A DNA stretch of 64,000 nucleotides from Brachionus rotundiformis. Lineage: Eukaryota; Rotifera; Eurotatoria; Ploima; Brachionidae. The notes below the pieces were generated by a model, which had not been told where the DNA came from, searched no databases, and was given only the letters and a program-made list of their open reading frames with translations. The stretch covers positions 6,769,666-6,833,665 of the forward strand of contig JAESIW010000137.1 in NCBI GenBank assembly GCA_016802295.1, in the 5' to 3' direction. The translations under genes were made by a program, and so were the position numbers. Positions 56,959-64,000 of the stretch are shown here, piece after piece. Positions within the stretch are counted from its first letter, which is position 1. Each line of letters opens with the position of its first letter.

Positions 56959-58320
56959 ATGTATCAAGCAAGTAATCAAACAATTTGGCATCAGACCAAC
57001 AGTAAATATCAGAATGAACAGCAACTACTGCTAGAAAGCCATGAGCAAATATTTGACACGTACACACTTGCCATTCTTTTCATTGTGTCAATAAGCTCAA
57101 GTGTAAATCTTCTGGTAATTCTAACATATAAATCTGGTTTTCGTAAACGAAAGTTTTGGCAAATTAAGCCCAAAGCATTGAACGAAAAAGAATCTAGACT
57201 TGAATATACACAATCAAAGTATAGGCGCCGATTGACAGAAACAATAATCAGCATACCTAAGTCAATAATTAACAATCGAAACGACGAATACACTGAATGC
57301 TTGTTTCCAGTCAAGAATAATTACATTTATAGACGCACTCTTTGCTCCTATTTTATTCTAGTGTTGGCTGTGTGCGATCTATTTATCTCGTTAATTAACA
57401 TGCCTATCAATCTTGTTTATCAATCGAAATCAATTCGATTTAAAATAAATCTAGATGAGAAAATTTTGTCTATTTTTTGTCCTCTGGCTCATTTTTGCTA
57501 TCATATACCAATTGTTCTAGAGCTCGAAATTATCTCATTAATTGCTTTGGACAGGTATTCGAGTGTATTTCGTTCAATCAATTCCTATTTCTTTGACAAG
57601 AACAAATTCATATTTCTAACAGGCTCATCTTTTGTTCTCGCTTGTTTAATATCAATGCCAAATTTGTTCCTAATCGACTCGGACTATTCAAATTTTAGTT
57701 GTAAAATTAAAACAGTATTTGCTCACGAGCATAAAATTTATCAGACTTTTCTTTTGTCAGTGTTTGCGATTAATTTGTCAATAATAATTACGTGCTACAT
57801 ACGTGTGTATAAACATATTTACCGAACATTACGTACTCAACGAGTCGAACAGCAGCCCAACCAACCGAATAAGATTTTGTATACTAGGCGTGTTTCATGT
57901 CCTGTCGATTTGAAGATCTCCTTCTCTCAAAATCGACATAGTGTTGATAAAATCCAAAATGGATTCAAACGAAAGAGACGACTTTCCGAAAATCAAATGA
58001 TCAACTCTTGTCAAAATTCAGCACAGAATGTGCTCAACACTCTTACAATTAGGAGACACACAAGTCGCAAGTACAAGCACACAAAAACTGCTTCTGTTCT
58101 TGCATTAACCATACTTGTTATTGTTCTAACATGGACTCCCTTCTGGTTGTTCACTTTCACTTCAAAAGCTCAAGAGGAAAGCTATTCTCCAATGGTCAAA
58201 GTCTATAAAAATCTCTACTTATTGAACTATGTACTAAATCCAGTTTTTTATTCATTCATAAACAAAAGATTTAGGAAAAATGTTTCATACTTAATTAAGA
58301 GTTTATGTTACTCTTATTAA
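56959..58320 (+). CDS. rhodopsin-like G protein-coupled receptor
   Basis: A single exon, 453 residues. Class A marks: TM1 (about residues 33-55, NLLVILTY), TM2 LVLAVCDLFISLI (about 131-150), a TM3 that ends ALDRYSS (DRY motif, about 197), a disulphide-type cysteine before TM3 (SIFCPLAH) and in loop 2 (NFSCKIK), TM6 LTWTPFWLFTF (FxxCWxP-like site with Thr/Trp-Thr-Pro), and TM7 NYVLNPVFYSFINKRF (NPxxY plus helix 8). It resembles peptide/amine-type orphan receptors of invertebrates; I cannot name the ligand. Odd: the first intracellular loop is about 75 residues, against 6-12 normally. The third loop is also long (about 95 residues, basic). The N-terminus is short, with potential glycosylation sites (NQT). 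Confidence 0.88.
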   Translation: MYQASNQTIWHQTNSKYQNEQQLLLESHEQIFDTYTLAILFIVSISSSVNLLVILTYKSGFRKRKFWQIKPKALNEKESRLEYTQSKYRRRLTETIISIPKSIINNRNDEYTECLFPVKNNYIYRRTLCSYFILVLAVCDLFISLINMPINLVYQSKSIRFKINLDEKILSIFCPLAHFCYHIPIVLELEIISLIALDRYSSVFRSINSYFFDKNKFIFLTGSSFVLACLISMPNLFLIDSDYSNFSCKIKTVFAHEHKIYQTFLLSVFAINLSIIITCYIRVYKHIYRTLRTQRVEQQPNQPNKILYTRRVSCPVDLKISFSQNRHSVDKIQNGFKRKRRLSENQMINSCQNSAQNVLNTLTIRRHTSRKYKHTKTASVLALTILVIVLTWTPFWLFTFTSKAQEESYSPMVKVYKNLYLLNYVLNPVFYSFINKRFRKNVSYLIKSLCYSY

Positions 58321-58394
58321 TTTTTTGTTTTTTTTTTTTGCTTAATGTGGAATTTTATTTTATTTTTAATAAAGCCAAAATAAAGGTAAAATAG

Positions 58395-58770
58395 TTTTTC
58401 TCATTTATTATAACAACCCCACAATAGACGAAAGTTCATCATCTACTCGATCTTCATCCAAGGGTTTCTTTTCGTTAGTAGATCTTTTGCTGGCCTTCTT
58501 ATCCTCTCCAATTCCAACAACCACCTAAACATATTGATCACATGCCTCGCTTTCAGTTGAAATCTTTGCTGTAGCATGGCTTATCGAGTTTCCACTTTCA
58601 TCACGACTGTCACCGAATGTTGAGTTATTTTCTGTATTTAGCTGAATGTTGCGCACTATTTTACACCCCAATAACACGATTAAGCATACTTGCCAAGGTG
58701 TCACAGTCCTTTCTACCATTGCAGGATATAATGCCCAATTTATCTTTGAATTCTCCCTTCACGATAGACC
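58395..58770 (-). other. possible remnant or exon of an unrecognised gene
   Basis: This segment is GC-richer than its surroundings. Minus-strand frames include KGEFKDKLGIISCNGRKDCD, then a different frame around 58525-58719, then DKKASKRSTNEKKPLDEDRV near the left end. The frames do not join without a stop or shift, and no family is recognised. It may be a decayed gene or the terminal exons of one I cannot reconstruct. Confidence 0.3.
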
Positions 58771-59681
58771 TGAATAAACAATGACAAATTTAGTTGGATA
58801 ATTTTCTAATTTTTTTTAAATAAAAATATAAATCACAAATTTGTCTTTTATAAAGCCAGCTTTTTTCGAAATTTAAATTCAATTTTATTAATATCAATTT
58901 TTTAATTGCTAATTAATTTTAAATTTTCCTTGTTCAAGAGTTGGATTAGCAAAGTCTTTAAGTAAAATTAATAATCTCTTTTTAAAATTTAATGATTCTA
59001 TTTTTACGAATGGAAATTTTCAAAAAAAAGATTACTTTATTTTTAAAAGGTAAAATTTCTATATAAACTGTTATTTTAAAATTTTTAATAATCTTTTTCA
59101 TTATCAGACTTGGATTTATCATCTTGAAGCTTGGAGCTGTTATTATAATTTAATAAATATTTCTTTTAAAAAAAAATCATCATACTTTTTTAAAGTGTTA
59201 TGATCAGACTATAACTATAACTTGTTACCAATGTTTTTAGATGGTTCTAATTGTTATTTCTTTTCATTTTTTTAATAAAATATTTAAAGCTTGTCATTCA
59301 CACAATCATTCTATTAATTAAAAAAATAAATAAATAAACAAAATTCAGATAAAATAAGAATAAAGGCTTTTGATTGCTTCAAAAGAGGAACTTAAAAATA
59401 TTTTTGCACTCAAATTTTCTTGATGATACTAATTTAAAAATTGCAAAATCAATTTGAATTTCAACTCTCTAAAAATATCAAATAACCAACTCAATGAGCA
59501 TAAAAATTAAATTTCAAGAAAAAATATTCTCTTCATTGACAACTAATAAGTCTTAATTTAAATATATTTTTAAAAAAAAATTAATTGATAATTTCGTATT
59601 TCAAGCATTTAATAAGAAATAAATTGAGAAGTTTTTTTAAGTAGTAATTTTTAATAAAAATTTTGAAATAAGTTTAAAAAA
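58771..59681. other. intergenic stretch, nothing recognised
   Basis: AT-rich sequence without supported features; the right part is the 5' flank of the four-transmembrane protein gene. Confidence 0.4.
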
Positions 59682-60305
59682 ATGTATTCTTATCAAGAAA
59701 GAAATCGAACGTCAAATTCAAATGTTATTTTCAATAACTTATCGCCAACTCAAGTGGCTCAAATGGATATTGAGTACATGCAAGAAGTAAACAGACAACA
59801 GAATAAAAAATTTGAAAAAAAATTAGAAAATTATCCAACTAAATTTGTCATTGTTTATTCAAGTCTTATGATATCAATTGGTATAATTTTGATAATTATG
59901 CAGATTGTTTACTTTGCATCGAATGGAGTCTATCAAAATTTTGCAAGTGGCATTTGGGGAGGTTTAATTTACATTTCAGCTGGTACTTTGGCTGCAAGTA
60001 TCATCAAATGGAGAGTTCCAACTTTATTTACAATTATGTTTTTTTTGTACCCTTTTGCAATATTTACTTCCTTTGTAACTATTTTATTTAATTCAGTTTC
60101 CTTAATATTCTATGATGAAGAATGGTCTTTTGCAAATAATGGAAAGGTAAATCAGAATATGAAATATATAAATATAGCAATGATTGTTTTGGCATCTGTT
60201 TCGCTTGTTTTATTAATTACTTATTTGGTCGTTATATATTTGGTTTTGGGAAAAGATAGAGATGAATCAATTGAAACTTTCAATTATCAATATAATGACA
60301 TTTGA
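59682..60305 (+). CDS. four-transmembrane protein, MS4A/CD20-like layout
   Basis: A single exon of 207 residues. A polar, Gln/Asn-rich N-terminus (about 55 residues) is followed by four hydrophobic segments: about 56-78 (VYSSLMISIGIILIIMQIVY), 88-108 with GIWGGLIYISAGTLAA, 112-140, and 165-193 (IAMIVLASVSLVLLITYLVV). The short charged C-terminus ends in NYQYNDI. The GIWGG...ISAGTLA motif between TM1 and TM2 is characteristic of MS4A/TMEM176-type tetraspan proteins. Function in invertebrates is unknown. The start ATG has an A at -3 and follows an AT-rich leader. Confidence 0.7.
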   Translation: MYSYQERNRTSNSNVIFNNLSPTQVAQMDIEYMQEVNRQQNKKFEKKLENYPTKFVIVYSSLMISIGIILIIMQIVYFASNGVYQNFASGIWGGLIYISAGTLAASIIKWRVPTLFTIMFFLYPFAIFTSFVTILFNSVSLIFYDEEWSFANNGKVNQNMKYINIAMIVLASVSLVLLITYLVVIYLVLGKDRDESIETFNYQYNDI

Positions 60306-60544
60306 AGTGATTTAAAATTAAAATTTAACTATAGTATTATATATTTTAAAAACAGATTGAAAAAAATTGATCCTATTTTGATTAATTAAAACTTACTTAA
60401 ATAAAATTATTTAAATTCTTTTATTTGTCATATAACTATCTGATGTCTTGAATAATTAATCAGCAAAACTTTTTAAAATTCATTTTACCTTATTTGGAAT
60501 TTTGTGAGAGTAACCTTACTCTTTTTAAAAATCTTGTAAGAAAA

Positions 60545-61135
60545 ATCTTTGGCTGACCGGTGGAACTGCCGCGGGTCAGTCCTGTTTATTTAAATTAAAA
60601 TTAGAGTTCGAAAGCTGCCGAAATAGTGAATGGCAGCTAATATTAATATGCGTGTGTCGCATGGCCAGTGCGTAATCACGTTTTACGGTGATATGCGCCT
60701 TGAAGGCGCGTCGGGCGGGTTATCGGCCGAAGGCACATACGACACACGAACGTTGAACGACATTTTCACCCAGTTTACCATTAGGAACAGGGAGAAGAAA
60801 CGCTCCATTAATTGTGCGGAAGTTGAAGCGAATCTGATCCACTTAGCGCGTCCTCTTCTTCACTAACCAATAACCGCCATGTTGTCGATTCGCAGGAATT
60901 TGTTACGTGGAAACCTATTACGAAAAAGGAATAGGTATGAGTGAGGCCGCTGCCTCGTTAAAGACTATTGCTTCTGATGGGGCAGGAAGTGAGACTTCTC
61001 GTCCCGACTTCCCATGTACTGCCCAAAGCCCGTACTCGGATGCATCCGTGAACCAGGTTTCAGATTGTTCTGAGTAACCTATCTTAAAGTTAAACCTGGT
61101 CACTTTTAGGATGATATCCATAAACCAGCTTATTT
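60545..61135. repeat. GC-rich foreign-looking block
   Basis: About 590 bp with base composition unlike anything nearby. It begins with a stem GGCTGACC (60551-60558) / GGTCAGTCC (60574-60582), with one bulged base. A second hairpin ACCTATT (60913-60919) / AATAGGT (60930-60936) lies inside. A 78-residue plus-strand frame (60630-60866) and a 67-residue minus-strand frame (60918-61121) are open, but neither resembles a known protein. It may be an inserted mobile element or a structured RNA unit. Confidence 0.4.
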
Positions 61136-61149
61136 TGCTTTCATAAAAA

Positions 61150-61222
61150 AATTAATAAGTTCGAAATGATAAATATAAATTAAAATGTTTTAATGAAATA
61201 ATCATTTTAAAAAAAATGAAGA
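61150..61222 (+). repeat. left flanking repeat of the deaminase gene
   Basis: GTTCGAAATGATAAATATAA, then TTTTAATGAAATAATCATTTT and an A-rich run, repeat directly at 62938-62985 and inversely at 63300-63362. The deaminase gene thus lies between two directly repeated sequences. Confidence 0.7.
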
Positions 61223-61284
61223 AAGATTTTTAAGAATAGATTAAGAAATAAAAATATAAAGATAATTATGATAAGTTTGCCATT

Positions 61285-62856
61285 TTATAGATTTTTTTCT
61301 GTCTTAACCGTCGACAGAACTTGTTCATAAATTTTCTCTAAATCCAGAATATCATTATTTAATTCGTCAATGATTTTTTGAATTTTTTCATTTTTTTCTT
61401 TTTGATCAGTTAATTTAGGTTTATCGTAAACTTTGTTTTTTTCAAAAAATTTAAAAATTAAATTAAGAAAGTTGTTTTTGTGCATTCTAGGTATTCTGCG
61501 TGGGTTGGTTATATTATTAGCTTCTCTTTTGAGTCTGATTCCATTTGATAAATTTAAGGAAAAAAAGTCAAAATATCTAGTTGGACCTATACCTTTAAAC
61601 TCTTCAAAAACAACCTTATCATTATCATTTGATTGGCTTTCAGGAAACCTAGTTAATGATCTTGTCAATTGATCATTTATTTTAACTGAATCTTTAAATA
61701 AATGTATTTTGCTTTTTGGGTATGGCTCAATATAGACTACTTTTTGAATGCCAGCAGCCACAATTTTTTTCGCACACAAATGACATGGAAATGCTGTACA
61801 ATAAAGGATTGATTCTCTTGATTTGATTCCATTACGAGCACATGCAATTATTGCCTCTTCCTCGGCATGTTCCTCTCGATAAAACTCTATAAGATTACTA
61901 AAACCAGACTCATTAATTTTCTCTTCAATAGAGTCTTTCATATTTTTTGAATCCCTATCAGGAATTGCTTCATAAATTTTATTTCTCAAATTATTTTTAA
62001 TTTTTTCAATTTCTGTTCTATTTGAATCCTCATCTCTTCCTTCTTCTTTCATGATTTTAAATTCTCTTGAATCATTAATATCTGAATCCCAATATTGACC
62101 GCCACCTTTTTTTGGAACTTCATTGCATCCAACAGAAAGAATTTCAGATTTATCCGATACCAGAATAGCTCCAACTTGTCTATTCAGAGACGAAGATCTT
62201 GATGCAACATTGTATGCTAATGACATAAAATATTCATCTTTAGTTGGAGTGGTAAATGGATCGGAAAAAATTAAATTTAGAAATCGAGTCAATTCGTTTC
62301 CTACTTTTATTGGGTCATCATCCAAATCTAAAAAAATGTCACATTTTTCAAAAATTTTTGTTATTTTATCTTTTTGAAAAAGTTGATTTAGCTCATTATT
62401 TTTTGTTGGATCTCTTTTTAATTCGGGTTTTTTTGAAGAACCACATCCAATTAGAAAAAAATTGAGTCCAAAAATTCTTTGAAACTCGTCAATATCCTCT
62501 TGATATTTCAATGATGAAATAACAAACAATTGAGTTTTAATATCATGTTTATCCTTATTATGTTTTTCTAAAATAATCTTCAGAATTTTAATTGTAGCTA
62601 AATTAGACATAATTTTAATATCTGTAGCAATTCTGAATTCGTTAGCAACATGCATTAAATCTTCATAATATTTGGCCGTATATTTTTCCATTTCATTTTG
62701 ATTGACAATTGTCTCCAAATAAGTTCTAATTATTATTTCTTCATTATATTCATATTTGTATGCTTCAGCATTATTTCTGAAAAAATCATAAATTTTGGTT
62801 TTATCAGAACCAATTGGGCCAACCAATCCTAAAACAATTAAATCTAGAGCTTTCAT
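61285..62856 (-). CDS. bacterial anti-phage-type dCTP/dCMP deaminase
   Basis: An intronless frame of 523 residues, ATG at 62856. The N-terminal half begins GLVGPIGSDKT, a P-loop-like motif with Asp in place of the Gly before Lys, followed by a nucleotide-kinase-like region. The C-terminal half (about 208-400) is a zinc deaminase: EYFMSLAYNVASRSSSLNRQ, VGAILV, CNEVPKKGGGQYW, the catalytic HAEEEA (His about 331), the PCHLCAKKIVAAGI zinc pair, and VVYIEPYPKSK. This two-domain layout with NEVPxxGGGxYW and YxEPYPKS marks the bacterial anti-phage dCTP deaminase family, not the 180-aa animal DCTD. In bacteria these enzymes deplete dCTP after infection. Here the gene has host-like AT content and sits in repeats, suggesting old horizontal transfer. 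All three zinc ligands and the glutamate are intact. The C-terminus ends in a coiled-coil-like tail. Confidence 0.85.
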   Translation of the reverse strand: MKALDLIVLGLVGPIGSDKTKIYDFFRNNAEAYKYEYNEEIIIRTYLETIVNQNEMEKYTAKYYEDLMHVANEFRIATDIKIMSNLATIKILKIILEKHNKDKHDIKTQLFVISSLKYQEDIDEFQRIFGLNFFLIGCGSSKKPELKRDPTKNNELNQLFQKDKITKIFEKCDIFLDLDDDPIKVGNELTRFLNLIFSDPFTTPTKDEYFMSLAYNVASRSSSLNRQVGAILVSDKSEILSVGCNEVPKKGGGQYWDSDINDSREFKIMKEEGRDEDSNRTEIEKIKNNLRNKIYEAIPDRDSKNMKDSIEEKINESGFSNLIEFYREEHAEEEAIIACARNGIKSRESILYCTAFPCHLCAKKIVAAGIQKVVYIEPYPKSKIHLFKDSVKINDQLTRSLTRFPESQSNDNDKVVFEEFKGIGPTRYFDFFSLNLSNGIRLKREANNITNPRRIPRMHKNNFLNLIFKFFEKNKVYDKPKLTDQKEKNEKIQKIIDELNNDILDLEKIYEQVLSTVKTEKNL

Positions 62857-62912
62857 TTTTAAAAAATATCTATGGAAAGGGAAAAAAGTTTTTATGAAAT
62901 TTCATTTCTTTC

Positions 62913-63388
62913 TATGAAGAAAATTGAAAAGCTAGAATGTTCGAAATGATAAACATAATGAAATAATCGTTTTCAAAAAATGAATTTGTTTGCAACATGC
63001 ATCAAATTTTCATAATAATTTAATATTAAAAATAATTTCTCAAAAAGAGAAAAAGTTTAATTTAAAATAAAAAAATAAAGATTTATAATATTTTTCAAAA
63101 TGAAATAACATAATATATTGATCAGAATATTGATCAAAATTTTAATTGTAGCTAAATTACACAGAATTTTATTAATATTATTATAAATATTTATTATAAA
63201 TCTTTACTTTTATATTTTTAATTAAATTTTTTTCTACTTTCGTAGAAATTCTTTTTAATATTAAATTATTATGAAAATTTGATGCATGTTGCAAACAAAT
63301 TCATTTTTTGAAAACGATTATTTCATTAAAACATTTATTTTATATTTATCATTTCGAACATTCTAGCTTTTCATTTTTCTTCAGAAAG
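62913..63388. repeat. inverted repeat with decayed partial deaminase copy
   Basis: Arms of about 130 bp (62913-63045 and 63245-63388) are inverse copies sharing AGCTAGAATGTTCGAAATGA and GAATTTGTTTGCAACATGCA. The GAATTTGTTTGCAACATGCATC piece is a diverged copy of the deaminase gene at 62636-62670. The interior TTTTAATTGTAGCTAAATTA (about 63140) copies 62588-62608 of the same gene. So pieces of a second deaminase copy, rearranged, lie immediately upstream of the intact one. Confidence 0.7.
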
Positions 63389-63508
63389 TTCTGGAAAAGT
63401 AAATAAATCTAATTTTATATAAACTATTTTTTTTTCTAACATTTAATTCTTATTGACAATTCACTTAATTTTTGTCACAAATTATTCAAGTGTCATATTT
63501 TGATTAAT

Positions 63509-63541
63509 GGGTTTAGGGTTAGGGTTTAGGGTTTAGGGTTG
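63509..63541 (+). repeat. short telomere-like tract
   Basis: About 33 bp of mixed TTTAGGG/TTAGGG units (four full repeats). It is too short for a telomere within this window; it is an interstitial or subtelomeric tract. Confidence 0.8.
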
Positions 63542-63595
63542 CCTAGATTTTACCAAAATACTTAAAAAAAACATCTAAATAAAAAATCTAGGTAT

Positions 63596-63800
63596 TAAGT
63601 TTGTCATGTCTGTCCGTCCGTCCGTCCGTCCGTCCGTCCGTTGACAGGTCAAAATCGACGAACGGAATGAGCTAGAGAGCTGAAATTTTGTACGGATAAT
63701 ATTTGAGTGTTGAGAACGCAGCCTGCAAAATTTCAAGTCAATCGGACAATCCCATGTCGAGATACTTGAAAAATCGGACAAAAAAATTGCTATATCTTTC
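63596..63800 (+). repeat. (TCCG)n microsatellite with conserved downstream module
   Basis: Seven or so TCCG units (63610-63641) are followed by GTTGACAGGTCAAAATCGAC, GAGCTGAAATTTTG and TGCAAAATTTCAAGTCAATC. This tetranucleotide-plus-module layout is typical of dispersed invertebrate mobile-element tails. An inverted pair CCTAGATTTT/AAAATCTAGG (63543-63552, 63584-63593) precedes it. Confidence 0.6.
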
Positions 63801-63822
63801 GATTAAAATGAAATCGTAAAAA

Positions 63823-64000
63823 ATGAGCTTGTTTGAATATGATCATAACAAAAACAGTAACAACAATACTAAAATCTATTTGTTAAATTTGTACAAGCAT
63901 CCAAAATTTGATAATGATAAATTTTTAGGCGAATTGTACAACTTTATTGTTCAAAATGTGTGTGAACCAAATGTGCAAAATTTGTTTATTTATGGCGATT
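63823..64000 (+). CDS. truncated gene at window edge, unrecognised
   Basis: The frame is open from the ATG at 63823 to the window end, giving at least 59 residues that begin MSLFEYDHNK and include an Asn-rich stretch, then KFLGELYNFIVQNVCEPNVQ and LFIYGD. This is a soluble, helical-looking N-terminus. I do not recognise the family. The frame is non-repetitive and ends without a stop, so the gene probably continues past the window. Confidence 0.5.
   Translation, partial: MSLFEYDHNKNSNNNTKIYLLNLYKHPKFDNDKFLGELYNFIVQNVCEPNVQNLFIYGD

Noticed and set aside
60918..61121. Minus-strand frame with TDASEYGLWAVHG resembling a retroelement RNase H strand
   Set aside because: Only a few residues match, the rest of the RNase H fold and any polymerase domain are absent, so it is most likely chance.
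1..64000. CRISPR arrays, tRNA genes and rRNA genes
   Set aside because: No regularly spaced direct repeats, no convincing tRNA A/B boxes and no rRNA-like blocks were seen on either strand.

Overview
The window is an AT-rich metazoan genomic segment. Genes are split by very short introns (mostly 50-60 nt, GT...AG), or are intronless. Exons are clearly less AT-rich than the flanks, and many decayed LINE fragments and short palindromic elements are scattered between genes. Recognisable gene families (FoxD, matrix metalloproteinase, calpain, LITAF, MCM9, RUNDC1, SMPD4, ALG1, AK6, PRCC, adenylosuccinate lyase, rhodopsin-like GPCR, DUF1647 proteins) point to a small protostome-type invertebrate. 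A rotifer is my best guess from base composition, intron size and an apparent bacterial-type gene, but the sequence does not prove it.

Layout. 0-9 kb: an unrecognised coiled-coil protein gene, LINE remnants, a 236-bp palindromic MITE with an 8-bp target duplication, and the first DUF1647 gene. 9-16 kb: a promoter-bearing interspersed repeat (here called family A), MCM9 on the minus strand with 11 reconstructed exons and two more family A copies, and the second DUF1647 gene. 16-20 kb: adenylosuccinate lyase and PRCC on the minus strand. 21-30.6 kb: one long many-exon gene that resembles Munc13/UNC13 MUN-domain proteins, with LINE debris in and after it. 31-41 kb: LITAF, a calpain-like gene with a degraded catalytic triad, SMPD4 and RUNDC1. 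41-48 kb: family A copy, a second foldback element, FoxD, and a 3.7-kb stretch without genes. 48-52.4 kb: MMP, ALG1, AK6. 52.4-57 kb: another stretch without genes. 57-64 kb: a GPCR with an unusually long first intracellular loop, a four-transmembrane protein, a GC-rich foreign-looking block, an intronless gene of the bacterial anti-phage dCTP-deaminase type surrounded by direct and inverted repeats with a decayed partial copy, a telomere-like tract, a (TCCG)n repeat and a truncated gene.

Most genes are unrelated housekeeping or developmental genes: purine synthesis, recombination helicase, N-glycan assembly, sphingolipid turnover, adenylate kinase, forkhead factor. There is no operon logic. 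The most interesting items are the bacterial-type dCTP deaminase and its repeat-rich setting, the calpain lacking two of three catalytic residues but carrying a CaaX box, the TATA-carrying repeat family A, and the MITE with a paralogous empty site in the same window. All exon joins were worked out by hand from reading frames and GT/AG sites and have not been checked against transcripts.
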